The notes: generated by a model from the letters alone, not told the origin. A DNA stretch of 64,000 nt from Zoroaster sp. YZ-2022 (GCA_029582265.1 CM055831.1:24876682-24940681), one strand, 5' to 3'. Counted from the stretch's first letter, positions 20,615 through 32,160 are shown. Numbers and translations are program-made.

Positions 20615-22140
20615 ATCTGGGGCCAATTTCATAGAACTGCTTACCAGCCAAACTTTCATACAAAATGTATACATTTTGGCTGGTAGTCTGTTTTATATTG
20701 CTTAGCAAAAATATTTGCTTAGCATGATGCTCCACTTAGCAGCTCTGTGTAATGTTAGCATTATTCACGGATTAGCAAGGCATTTCAGTTCGCTCTGCTT
20801 GTACTGAGGATTCAGCGCTTACACGGCTGGCGCAACAATTCTGTGCTTGCCCTGTAAGCAGAAAATGGAGATTGTAAGCATGGAATTCCTTGTTAAACAA
20901 TTTCATGGAGCTGGGGCCAATTTCATCGCGTTGCTAAGCAGATAATTTTATATAGGATTTAAGGCTTTGCATGGTGGGAAATGGTAATTAGGAAAGTTTT
21001 CGGAAGCACCATGTAACAAATCTCTAAAGTAGAGGTGTTGGCTCTGAGAAGAAATTATCTGAGAAGATAATTTTACTTAGCAATATTTTTTGCTAAGCAT
21101 TATAAAACAGACTACCAGCCAAAGTACTCATTTTATTTTATTTTTTTATTTTTATTTATTTTTATTTTATTACATTTTACACTGGCAATCAGATTACATC
21201 AATTAACCCTCCTATGCCCAAGCTGAAATTTGGCCCAGTAAGCACCGCACCCACAGACAGTCACTTGAGTATTTTTGGTTGCATTGCCAATTGTTCACAC
21301 ATGTGTATTTTTGTGCTGGAGTTAGTGGCAAAGTCAAACACACTTGTGTGTGTCCTACATAAGTTACATGTACATGTATATGCAGAGTCACACAGAGCTG
21401 TGTATGTACTGCATATACACTTGAGTGGTTTTGGTTTGACCTCCTATCAGAGCCACATGTCCTTGCATTTATTTGAGTGCACTGCACAAAGTCAATGGGT
21501 TGGGAGTGACATACAAATTTTGATTGTCTTTGATTGTTAAACCTATAGGAGGGTTAAATATAAAACCAAAACCCTAAAAAAAGAAAAATACACAAAAATT
21601 CATGTTAAACAAAGCCAGTGAGTGGTAAGATAGAACAGGTGACCAGCACCTCTACAAGACCATCCTACCACAAGAAACCCACTAAACATTATATACCTTA
21701 TTACATCCCCCCCCCCCCCCCCTGTTTGGACAGAAAAGACAACATCAAAACCCTTCTACACATGGAGGCCACTCCCAACCACTACATTCTGTTCTTTAGC
21801 AACCTTCAGTACATACATGTACAAGCCTGCTGTCCTTTACAAGTGATCTTACAAAATCAACTGTGTGCCACCCAAGGCCACAGTAAATGTTTGAACATAT
21901 TACTATGGCCTACAATGTATCAATGGGAGACCACCTTACCCTGTAATCTCAGTGGTGTGACAGTACACAGAAGGGTAACCATAGGAGGCCACTGGCAACA
22001 GCTAATGGCTTGGAGTGGCCTGAATGGGTTGTTTCAAAAATTGCACTGATTGTAGGAGGGTTTTAAGCAACAAATTAATTTATGTGCAAGTTTGACTGGT
22101 AATCCAAAAAAATATGCTAAGCATATCTTTCCGGTAAGCA
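20615..22140. mobile_element. CCAATTTCAT/GCTTA-rich inverted element interrupted by TTAA-type element(s)
   Basis: 20620-21130 contains GGGGCCAATTTCATAGAACT, TTTGGCTGGTAGTCTGTTTTAT and its reverse complement near 21100, and many GCTTAGCA words. Related ends recur at 22080-22140. The interruption at about 21140-22065 begins with AT-rich sequence and includes the TTAA element 21207-21553. A second TAGGAGGG-TTTTAA end lies at 22051-22066. A 143-codon open frame at 21618-22049 has a poly-Pro run from a C tract and no recognisable domain. Confidence 0.5.
21207..21553. mobile_element. TTAA-flanked CCCTCCTATGCCC element
   Basis: Perfect TTAA at 21203-21206 and 21554-21557; ends CCCTCCTATGCCC and ACCTATAGGAGGG; 347 bp. 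The body (CTGAAATTTGGCCCAGTAAG, GACAGTCACTTGAGTATTTT, CAAAGTCAATGGGTTGGGAG) also occurs at 24498-24840 and, inverted, 53378-53747. The body is unrelated to the GTCAAAA family although the ends are shared. Confidence 0.88.
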
Positions 22141-22562
22141 ATGTTTTCCACACTGGTGATTCATACTACTGGATATTCAAGGTCTGCCTATAAACCAGGT
22201 AACAACAAGAGGTCTGACGGAACGGACGTCGTCTTTCCCTTGATCGGAGCAGTCAAGCAAAATTTTCATGACGGTCTGCGCTGTGGATCACATTACTGGG
22301 ATTGTTTACATCGTCGCTGTTTGACTTCAGGCACGAACTAGAAAAGGTTCAATCTTACGATGTGTATCAATAGAAAAATCTAATTTAACCCAAAAAGTGT
22401 GCTGCAAAGGTTTTAAATCTAATTTTTTTTTTCATAATGTTGGATTGCAGTTCTTATACATCTGTTGTAACATGCTTCTTCTAAAAATATGTCTCAACTT
22501 CTAAATTTAGTTTTTGGGAATATGAATATGATTCCCCTTAAAATAATAAACATAATTACAAG

Positions 22563-23000
22563 GAAAGAATGTCGTATCTGACCGCCACTTTTTAAGGGTT
22601 TTGGGGAAATTTTTTGCAACCACTAACCAGTTAAAAAATTGATTCTATCGATTTTTTAGAGTACAGAAAGTGAAAACTATCTTTAAAATACACTTTTAAT
22701 ATTTCACTTCTTAAAAATCCTCCCCTTCAGAAAATAGAAGGATCCTGTTATAGTTGCCACTGCGTATGGACAATGACCGTGTTGGTCACTTATGGGGGAG
22801 TTGACAAGATCTGACTGACATGACTGAGGAAGTCATTGTATACCTAAAATGCCTGATTTTTCATGAAATAAATATACTGGAATAATTTGAAGTATATGTC
22901 CATCATCATCCATATGTTCTCCACCTTACTGGGTAGGTAAGATTACATTATTGGTTATATTGAATGAGAAAAAGTGGCGGTCGGATACGACATTCTACCC
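22563..23000. mobile_element. Inverted-terminal-repeat element, GAAAGAATGTCGTATC ends
   Basis: The left end GGAAAGAATGTCGTATCTGA..CCGCCACTTTTT pairs with AAAAAGTGGCGGTCGGATAC..GACATTCT at the right. A second full-length copy is at 37056-37505. The interior (CTGACTGACATGACTGAGGA..AGTCAT) is conserved between them but has no long frame. Confidence 0.8.
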
Positions 23001-23948
23001 GTTTACAATAGAAAAATGTTCAATCCTCAAGGGAAAATGACTAGGCACTAACAAATATTATTTGTTGAAATACATATGAAAACTTGAAGTGATTTCCCAG
23101 TAAAATATTGTACACATACAGGAGAATTTTTCTATAAAATTTAGCTTGGCTATGTGCAGGGTTCTGCCCATGGTGGTCATTGCGGAAACCCAGACCGGCA
23201 CTCGGGATCCCGCAACCACCACTGGCAAAAAAAAAATTCCGACCACCACTCATGTTCCAAAGTCATGGAACATTTCAAACCTATTTGATGTTAAAAATCC
23301 GGTGTTCCCTAAATTGTTTTGAGTAGTATACAATACAACTATAAGACAATATAACTCAGGCATGCAACTTTTCAGCTGATCAGCTGATTTCCTCATTTTC
23401 TTTAATAATAGTGCTATAGAAAACTGAAAAACACTGTACAAAGTTTTGTGTGCTCGGCCATTTCCTCTTTTTTGGGGGCAATTACAAAGTTGCATGTCTG
23501 ATAACTATTTCATTTCATTTATTATTTCACAGGGCAGAAACAATCACAAACACAATGGTAAAAAAATAATTAGAGAAAAATATAAAATACATGATAAAAA
23601 TTATAAGATTGATGTAAAACAATATAACTAATTTGGCTTACTTCACTGACAACTTAACTGATTTTGAAGATTGCTTATGATTTCATTTGATTTGTGTGTA
23701 TTATTTGATCATATTTTACTTAATTGCACCACAGCACAGTTAGAAATATGATACAATGTTCAAATGTGCATTATTTAATTTAAACCTTTAGATGTAAAGT
23801 TTAATAAAATGTACAATTATGGTTATCAAGTCGAGAATTTTGTTCTTGAAGATTCAGTTCGATTTGAAAAGGAGCGCATACGCCAAGACTGGGGCAACAC
23901 AGGCAGTGGCAAATGCGTAATTCATGTGATCACTAACAATATCGTTTA

Positions 23949-24150
23949 AGTGAATATCATCACGATTAACAGGGCATGGAATCAGAGTGCTAGTTTTAGA
24001 TTAACTCAGTGACTGAAAATAATACCCATATGATGAGGTTGAATTACCGTTGCCGCTGCATAAATGAGTCAGTGATTTTCAGTCACTGTGTTCATCTTAA
24101 ACTAGGACACCGATTCCATGCCCTGTTGAAAGGCTACTCTGATCGTGACG
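23949..24150. mobile_element. Palindromic CAGGGCATGGAATC element bordering the 81-bp array
   Basis: Same arms and centre as the other copies (GTTGCCGCTGCATAAATGAG). Its right outer arm GATCGTGACGATATTG runs directly into the first array unit. Confidence 0.85.
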
Positions 24151-24151
24151 A

Positions 24152-26790
24152 TATTGATGTACCTTCCCTTCAATGTATATCTTGATTCAAAGAGAGTAAG
24201 CATACTCATAGAAGCAGTTTTGTCAACATTACCAATTTTGTACCTTCCCTTCAATGTATATCTTGATTCAAAGAGAGTAAGCATACTCATAGAAGCAGTT
24301 TTGTCAACATTACCAATTTTGTACCTTCCCTTCAATGTATATCTTGATTCAAAGAGAGTAAGCATACTCATAGAAGCAGTTTGGCCAACATTACCAATGC
24401 TGTACCTTCCCTTCAATGTATATCTTGATTCAAAGAGAGTAAGCACACTCGTAGAAGCAGTTTGGCCAACATTACCAATGTTGTACCTTCCCTTTAAAAC
24501 CCTCCTATGCCCAGGCTGAAATTTGGCCCAGTCTGAAATTTGGCCCAGTCAGCACGGCACCCACAGACACTCACTTGAGTATTTTTGATTGCATTGCCAA
24601 TAGGTCAAACCACAGAGTCACAGAGCTGTGTATGTACTTGGTTTTGGTTTGACCTCCTTGAGTGCACTGCACAAAGTCAATGGGTTGGGAGTTACATACA
24701 AATTTTGAGTGTCTTTGGGTTTGACCTCCTATCACACAGCCACATGTGTTTGCATGTATTTGAGTGCACTGCACAATGTCAATGGGTTAAGAGAGACATA
24801 CAAATTTTGAGTGTCTTTGAATGTTAAACCTATAGGAGGGTTAATGTATATCTTGATTCATAGAGAGTAAGCATACTCATAGAAGCAGTTTTGCCAACAT
24901 TACCAATGTTGTACCTTCCCATCAATGTATATCTTGATTCATAGAGAGTAAGCATACTCATAGAAGCAGTTTGGCCAACATTACCAATGTTGTACCTTCC
25001 CTTCAATGTATATCTTGATTCAAAGAGAGCAAGCATACTCATAGAAGCAGTTTGGCCAACATTACCAATGTTGTACCTTCCCTTCAATGTATATCTTGAT
25101 TCAAAGAGAGCAAGCATACTCATAGAAGCAGTTTGGCCAACATTACCAATGTTATACCTTCCCTTCAATGTATATATTGATTCAAAGAGAGTAAGCATAC
25201 TCATAGAAGCAGTTTGGCCAACATTACCAATGTTGTACCTTCCCTTCAATGTATATCTTGATTCAAAGAGAGCAAGCATACTCATAGAAGCAGTTTGGCC
25301 AACATTACCAATGTTGTACCTTCCCTTCAATGTATATCTTGATTCATAGAGAGTAAGCATACTCATAGAAGCAGTTTGGCCAACATTACCAATGTTGTAC
25401 CTTCCCTTCAATGTATATCTTGATTCAAAGAGAGTAAGCGTACTCATAGAAGCAGTTTTGCCAACATTACCAATGTTGTACCTTCCCTTCAATGTATATC
25501 TTGATTCAAAGAGAGTAAGCATACTCATAGAAGCAGTTTGGCCAACATTACCAATGTTGTACCTTCCCTTCAATGTATATCTTGATTCCAAGAGAGTAAG
25601 CATACTCATAGAAGCAGTTTGGCCAACATTACCAATGTTGTACCTTCCCTTCAATGTATATCTTGATTCCAAGAGAGTAAGCATACTCATAGAAGCAGTT
25701 TGGCCAACATTACCAATGTTGTACCTTCCCTTCAATGTATATCTTGATTCCAAGAGAGTAAGCATACTCATAGAAGCAGTTTGCCAACATTACCAATGTT
25801 GTACCTTCCCTTCAATGTATATCTTGATTCAAAGAGAGTAAGCATACTCATAGAAGCAGTTTTGCCAACATTACCAATGTTGTACCTTCCCTTCAATGTA
25901 TATCTTGATTCAAAGAGAGTAAGCATACTCATAGAAGCAGTTTGGCCAACATTACCAATGTTGTACCTTCCCTTCAATGTATATCTTGATTCAAAGAGTA
26001 AGCATACTCATAGAAGCAGTTTGGCCAACATTACCAATGTTGTACCTTCACTTCAGTGTATATCTTGATTCAAAGAGAGCAAGCATACTCATAGAAGCAG
26101 TTTGGCCAACATTACCAATGTTGTACCTTCTCTTCAATGTATATCTTGATTCAAAGAGAGTAAGCATACTCATAGAAGCAGTTTTGCCAACATTACCAAT
26201 GTTGTACCTTCCCTTCAATGTATATCTTGATTCAAAGAGAGTAAGCATACTCATAGAAGCAGTTTGGCCAACATTACCAATGATGTACCTTCCCTTCAAT
26301 GTATATCTTGATTCAAAGAGAGCAAGCATACTCATAGAAGCAGTTTGGCCAACATTACCAATGTTGTACCTTCCCTTCAATGTATATCTTGATTCAAAGA
26401 GAGTAAGCATACTCATAGAAGCAGTTTGGCCAACATTACCAATGTTGTACCTTCCCTTCAATGTATATATTGATTCAAAGAGAGTAAGCATACTCATAGA
26501 AGCAGTTTGGCCAACATTACCAATGTTGTACCTTTCCTTCAATGTATATCTTGATTCAAAGAGAGTAAGCATACTCATAGAAGCAGTTTTGCCAACATTA
26601 CCAATGTTGTACCTTCCCTTCAATGTATATATTGATTCAAAGAGAGTAAGCATACTCATAGAAGCAGTTTGGCCAACATTACCAATGTTGTACCTTCCCT
26701 TCAATGTATATCTTGATTCAAAGAGAGTAAGCATACTCATATGAGCAGTTTTGCAAACATTACCAATGATGTACAGTCATGTACCTTCCC
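24152..26790. repeat. 81-bp-period minisatellite, about 28 copies, both strands open
   Basis: Unit: TGTACCTTCCCTTCAATGTA, TATCTTGATTCAAAGAGAGT, AAGCATACTCATAGAAGCAG, TTTGGCCAACATTACCAATG, T. The period of 81 is 27 codons, so frames stay open along the array on both strands. Predicted proteins repeat VYLDSKRVSILIEAVWPTLP (+) and SMLTLFESRYTLKGRYNIGN (-). These are artefacts: there is no non-repeat domain, no splice context, an in-frame stop before the array on the minus strand, and single-base indels (for example near 25780 and 25998) break the frame. The array is interrupted by the TTAA element at 24498-24840. Confidence 0.95.
24498..24840. mobile_element. TTAA-type CCCTCCTATGCCC element inserted in the 81-bp array
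   Basis: It splits one array unit: CCTTCCCTTTAA before it and TTAATGTATATCTTG after it. Ends are CCCTCCTATGCCCAGGC and CCTATAGGAGGG. It is the same family as 21207-21553 but with a small internal deletion. It was inserted after the array had formed. Confidence 0.9.
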
Positions 26791-27337
26791 TTGAAAGTAA
26801 TTGTACTTGTCATTGACTTATTTATCATCAGAAAAAAATCACCTTGTATGCTCTCACCCTCCTCACCTGCGGGAATAAGCAAGTTCATCCCACAACACAC
26901 AAAACAAATTTTAAACAAAACAAATTAAATAATAATACTGCCAATACTGAGTTACACTTTTTTCCAAAAAAGTTCCACTTTCTAAAAAAGAAAAATACAC
27001 CTTCATTTTCAAAGTCATCCAAGAAACCTGTTTGCACCCGTTCGAGGCTGTGCCAGTGTTGTTTAAGTTCCATGTTAATAATGTGCATATGTTGAATGCT
27101 GTAAGATGATGTAATTTATTGTAACAATTATCTGGATTAAGTTGTGTGCCTTTCGTTGATTACAAATAAATACATTAATCTTGTTATGAATATGCATGAT
27201 GATGTTTTTTGTTTATTTGCTATTTTTACGATGTTGTTAAAGGGTCAGTATCATCACGTTCAGAGCAGACTTTCAACAGTGCATGGAATCGGCGTCCAAG
27301 TTTAAGATTAACACAGTGACTGAAAATTACTGGCTTA

Positions 27338-28152
27338 GGCCAACAACAAAAAAAGATGTTGAGTTGCCCTCCACCGACCGACCCAAAAGTGATGAAATCT
27401 CGGGGCGTTTTTTTTCTGTTTTTTTTCTTTCTTTTTTTTCTCTTTTTTCCCCGTCATTCATAGGCCTATTTATTAATGAAACTTACTAATTTTCTTTGTA
27501 TAAAACATAATACGTTTGATTTGTGAAATTTTCCACTTTTTTTACCGGTAAATTTACCGGTACCCAAGACTCAATCTACATGTTTTCAAATCGAATGGCC
27601 CCGGCCCTCACATGGTGCACTGCCTTCGCACACACTGTGTGCCAAACGATTGCGACTCAAATCTACACGTTTTCCAATCGAATGGCCCCCTCACATGTTT
27701 TCCACTGGCTTCGCGCACTGTTTTGTATGTTAACGATTGCGACTCAATCTACACATTTTCAAATCAAATGGCCCTCACACGTTGTGCACTGGCTCCCCGC
27801 ACTGTACAGTACATACATGGACGTGTGTCAACGATTGTGACTCAATCTACACATTTTCAAATCGAATGGCCACTCACGTGTTGCATGTTGAGCATTGCAC
27901 GCAATATGGATGAATTTGCTGTGTCAATCAAAAGTACAACAAAAATGCTTGGGATACTTTTATTCTGAAGCAAAATTCCTTGCTGATAGGTATACAAATG
28001 AAAAACATGGTATGTGGTTTTCAGTTCCAATGCATTTCAATATTAAAATGACAGTCAAGGAGAGAAAAAAAAATTAAAAATAAAAAAATCCCGACCGACC
28101 GACCCCTTCAAATATTTTCACTAGAGGGCAACTCAACAAAAAATTTTTGGCC
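27338..28152. mobile_element. TTA-flanked GGCC-ended element (Harbinger-like), 815 bp
   Basis: TTA duplications are at 27335-27337 and 28153-28155. Inverted ends of about 30 bp: GGCCAACAAC..GTTGAGTTGCCCTC against GAGGGCAACTCAAC..TTTTTGGCC. The interior holds about four degenerate repeats of GCGACTCAATCTACACATTTTC plus AAATCGAATGGCC and CCGACCGACC words near both ends. No transposase. Confidence 0.85.
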
Positions 28153-28262
28153 TTATTTATGCAGCAGCATTGATTATAATGTTGGGTATTTTGGCAGTCA
28201 CTGAGTTAATAATCGAAAACCAGCATTCCAATTCCATGCCCTGTTGATCGTGACGATACTAT

Positions 28263-29838
28263 TGTGACGTGAGATGGTGTTCACGTCGCTTTGTCTCACT
28301 AAATTAATCTCTTTAAGTATTCCTTAACTATATCAGAGTGTTACCTTCAAAAACAAACTGTTTAGGGTTCTAAATCATATTTGTTTTCTAAATAAAATCT
28401 TGCAGCAGTAGATATGTACCGTCGAACGTACAATGTACATCTGCCGCGCGCGGCCACTTGACCGCTGCTCATTAATATTCATATTTAGATAACACGTGTA
28501 CTCTGTGACCATATAAGGATACGTCAATTTATTACTTCTTTTTGATCCCAGTATTACCAATAGCATATTTAAACATGGATTTGTAAATTGTATTATTCTT
28601 AAATAGTTATTCCTTCAAGAATAATTGTTTAAAGTAATTAACTTGTGCATATTTAACTTTTATTTGTGATAATCGTCTGCATTGCAAGCGCGCGAGTTTT
28701 GGATGCTGCGCCAACCAACTTTGGGCCAATGAAAATAGTGTCGCTGCTGCGCCGCCGTTAATTGTATAAAGCTAGCTAGCTAAGGCAGTGTTTCAGCAAA
28801 TTTTAATTTCACGATCAGTTGCTGGAAGTTAAGCTCGCTGTAATTATCAGGTTAGTGTTGTAATGTTTATATGAAACAGATTGAACCCACATTGATTGCT
28901 TTTAAATGACTTGATTTATTGAATTCTATAAATAACATTGCTTGGATAAAATGTGTGTTTTGCATTATAATTTGTTCTCAAGATAATAGTAAATATTAGA
29001 AGAATTTAAGTGACATTTTCTTGGTACATCGTACCTACATATATAAATTATAGGCCATCTCGTTTACTATCTCCATTATGACTTACTGTCGGGAACTTGA
29101 CTTATTTACTGAGGCTTTAGTTGTTTAGGAACATATATTAATGTTTTGTGCATATTTATGAGGTAATTATTAGTTGCTGGAAGTTAAGCTCGCTGTAATT
29201 ATCAGGTTACGTGAGGTTGAGCAGCAACTCCTCCGCATGACTCCGCATCACAACGAGGTGTTTACACTAGCACTATAACCGGCGCGGCGGAGTCAAGTTT
29301 ACGAGTAGATAAACGGGGGACTATACTACCAGTGGATGCGTTCACTGCGATGCCAGTATAGGAGCTTCGTTGTACATCTATCCGGGACGGGCGGAGTAAT
29401 TTATATTCAGCGGAGAGCTGACGATTAAGACGTTTAACCCAGTCTGGGACTGGCGGAGTAACTTAAATTCATCAGCCGGTAGCTGACGATAACCCAGTCT
29501 GGGACACTGGCGGTGTAATTATTCATTAGCTTAGAGCGGAGGGCTACGTTTAGTGTATTGACGGAGTTAAACAGAGCACAACATTATTGTATGATTGCTA
29601 TAATTTTAACATATTTTGAGTTGAGATGTAAATAAATTGTTGAAACTGTTAGACAGGCGTCATTCTTAGTTCTTACGTTGTAGTCCATCTCTTCAGTAAA
29701 TATTTATTGACTGCCTGGTTGTATATTTCAACCCAACGGACTTGGGGAAGATAAATTTATTTGTACCACGGTGATCAGATTGGTAGGAGACACTGGCACT
29801 AGAGTTGCAACAGCGCCCCCACCGACCGCCGCGTCACA
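28263..29838 (+). mobile_element. Solo LTR, 1,576 bp
   Basis: It starts TGTGACG and ends CGTCACA (seven-base inverted ends with the TG..CA rule) and is flanked by CTAT at 28259-28262 and 29839-29842. A TATA box TATAAA at 28765-28770 and a polyadenylation signal AATAAA at 29631-29636 give a plausible U3-R-U5 order on the plus strand. A 38-bp stretch starting AGTTGCTGGAAGTTAAGCTC is perfectly repeated at 28817-28854 and 29172-29209; the first copy ends in a donor-like CAG/GTTAGT. There is no internal region or second LTR, so this is the product of LTR-LTR recombination. It is an LTR retrotransposon of unassigned clade. Confidence 0.82.
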
Positions 29839-30110
29839 CTATCCTTTTAATACCAAAATGAAACAATTATTTTAAAAGAATCACAATATTTGCGCAGCTA
29901 GTTTAGGGTTTAGGTGTGGTCATTGTCATCCCCCCCTTGACAACATATTGATCCCGATGAAGTTGTTTGTATTTCTTTGTTCAAAATGATAGTGTATTAA
30001 GCATACTCGGTTCACGAAGTACACGGTTTAAATTATATTCCTTAGACACCAACTATGTAGGTGTATTAGCTGGTGATGACGTAATAATTAAGTCTTTGAC
30101 TGACTGATCT

Positions 30111-30495
30111 GGGCCCAATTTCATGGCGCTGCTTACCACAGAATTCTGCGCTTAAGGCGCCATAAAAAGCGTGTGATTATATATGCGCCGTAAGCTAAGC
30201 AGCCGATTTTTTGCTTACTGTACGTTTTTATTTCATAACGCTGCTAACCGTTAAGCACAGAGAAAGGCATGCTAACTTGCCGGCCGTTATTGCTAGTAAA
30301 TGAGTGACGCAACAATACAAATCCATGGTGAACACACACGCGCCGCTCTTAATTTTCTTGCTAACCCGTGAAATACGAAGAAAAAAATTGCTTAATTGTA
30401 CTTAAGTGTACTTATGCTTAAGCAATTTTTTTCTGCTGTAGTTAGCACGAAAATTTGCTTACTGGAAAGTAGCGCCATGAATGAATTTGGGCCCA
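30111..30495. mobile_element. TGGGCCCAATTTCATGG inverted-repeat MITE
   Basis: TGGGCCCAATTTCATGGCGC at the left and GCGCCATGAATG..AATTTGGGCCCA at the right. GCTTAAG/CTTAAGC words are frequent inside. It is an intact relative of the split copy at 61808-63292. Confidence 0.85.
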
Positions 30496-30543
30496 GGATT
30501 GTTCAAGGCAGTCACTGACCAGTGTTGCAATCAGACATCAGTG

Positions 30544-31702
30544 TATGGAGGTCGAAAAGTGGACATCTGCTTTTCAGCTTTCTAAATAATGAAAAAGCAG
30601 ATTGAACGTTGTTGGCTAGTGCATTTTTCTACTTTTCTGCTTTTCTTCCACCTAAAAAGTAGATTGAACATTTTGGTAACATCCATTTTTCTACTTTTCT
30701 GCTTTTCAGTTTCAAGACTAAGCAAATTTTACTTGTTCACCTACACTAGCGGTCAAAAAGTGGACATCTGCTTTTCTGGTTTCCTACAACCAGAAAAGTA
30801 GATTGAACGTTTTCGACAAATCAAATTTTCTGCTTTTCTGCTTCCCGAAAAGCAGATTAGACGTTTTGTCACACAGTGGCCTAAAAGTGGACGTCTGCTT
30901 TTCTGGTTTCCCACAACCTGAAAAGTAGAAAGAACGTTTTGGACAAATCCATTTTTCTGCTTTCCTGCTTCCTGAAAAGCGGATCAAACGTTTTCTCAAC
31001 AGTGGCCTAAAAGTGGACAAGTCTGCTTTGCGCTTGAAGAAAAGCAGATTGAATGATTTGATAAATCTACTCCCCTATCCACAAAATAATGGACTAATCC
31101 GTCACAATACAATGTCCTACGTAGGCGCCAGGTAGACGTGTTCCGTTTGATCTGTGATGTGCCGCCCCCTGTTTTTCAGCGACGGTTATCACATGCATCG
31201 TTTTGGTGCGTTGATAGGATTCGTCCATGTTTTTGTGGATAAGGGAGTAGATTTATGAAATCATTAAATCTGCTTTTCTTCAAGCGCAAAGCAGACTTTT
31301 AGACCACTGTTGAGAAAACGTTCGATCTGCTTTTCAGGAAGCAGGAAAGCAGAAAAATGGATTTGTCCAAAACGTTCTTTCTACTTTTCAGGTTGTGGGA
31401 AACCAGAAAAGCAGATGTCCACTTTTAGGCCACTGTGTGACAAAACGTCTAATCTGCTTTTCGGGAAGCAGAAAAGCAGAAAAATTGATTTGTCGAAAAC
31501 GTTCAATCTACTTTTCTGGTTGTAGGAAACCAGAAAAGCAGATGTCCACTTTTTGACCGCCAGTGTAGGTGAACAAGTAAAATTTGCTTTTCTTGAAACT
31601 GAAAAGCAGAAAAGTAGAAAAATGCACTAGCCAACAACGTTCAATCTGCTTTTTCATTATTTAGAAAGCTGAAAAGCTGAAAAGCACTTTTCGACCTCCA
31701 TA
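30544..31702. mobile_element. Foldback element: 1.16 kb near-perfect palindrome
   Basis: TATGGAGGTCGAAAAG opens and CTTTTCGACCTCCATA closes, flanked by ATCAGTG at 30537-30543 and 31703-31709. The arms (about 30544-31075 and 31240-31702) are nearly identical reverse complements. Each arm contains four to five degenerate units of AAAAGTGGACATCTGCTTTT..CTGGTTTCC..CAGAAAAGTAGATTGAACG. The roughly 165-bp centre is unique and GC-richer. Mirror-image 70-90-codon frames on the two arms are artefacts. Confidence 0.9.
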
Positions 31703-31954
31703 ATCAGTGGTTGCAATAAGCTATCTCGGTATTTTGATTGGTCAACGTGTTTTGAATGGGACAAGACATTTGTGTACGGTAAATGAGACTTTTTGTCTAT
31801 ATAACGGGTGGGTAATTTCAGGTAATTCTACCTCCATGTTATGGTAGCATCATGCATGCGAGAATCAAGAAGTATGATAAACAAATAGCAATCACTCGAT
31901 AATATTGTGAATCATCGAAAGATCCTTGCATTGAAGACAACTTCAAACTATAAA

Positions 31955-32160
31955 TATCGCGGCACCCGCTGCTATATATATTCTAGCCAGCCAATCGACA
32001 ACGAGCAAGCTCGGTGGTCGAGAGGTTAAGAAGTCTGTACTGGTAAGCATGAGGTCGTGGGTTCAAATCCCGGCCGAGTCGCCTGTGAAGTTTTTTTTCC
32101 ACAGACACTCGGAAAGTGCTATACACACGTCGGTGTTTGGGCAAAATTAAATCAACAACT
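31955..32160 (+). mobile_element. tRNA-derived SINE B
   Basis: tRNA-like head from 32009 (GCTCGGTGGTCGAGAGGTTA, A box; GTGGGTTCAAATCCCGGCCG, B box; ends in CGAGTCGCC), then CACAGACACTCGGAAAGTGC and ACACACGTCGGTGT. The 50 bases upstream (CGGCACCCGCTGCTATATAT) are shared with the 62.5 kb copy, so the unit extends 5' of the tRNA part. Confidence 0.82.

Larger units (their letters stand above)
27240..29848. mobile_element. Palindromic CATGGAATCGG element carrying two later insertions
   Basis: The outer pieces are 27240-27337, 28153-28262 and 29839-29848. Joined, they give an ordinary member of the palindromic family (CAGTGCATGGAATCGGCGTC ... ATTCCATGCCCTGTTGATCG..TGACGATACTATCC). The first break holds the 27338-28152 element, the second the solo LTR 28263-29838. 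Confidence 0.85.

Noticed and set aside
21618..22049. 143-codon plus-strand frame
   Set aside because: Contains a poly-Pro run from a C tract and lies within repeat sequence ending in a TTAA-type terminus.
24830..25771. 313-codon minus-strand frame of 27-residue repeats
   Set aside because: It arises from the 81-bp array; both strands are open for the same reason, and there is no unique domain, start context or splice support.
25977..26744. 255-codon plus-strand frame in the same array
   Set aside because: Same artefact; the unit repeats VYLDSKRVSILIEAV.. without any non-repeat sequence.
30784..31525. Pair of 71-78-codon frames (RKRxIxFSGSRKAEKWICPK..) on the two strands
   Set aside because: They are mirror translations of the two arms of the foldback palindrome.
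32009..32083. Functional tRNA gene
   Set aside because: The head has A- and B-box-like words and closes like a tRNA, but it is followed by the SINE B body and is repeated with it at 62.5 kb.
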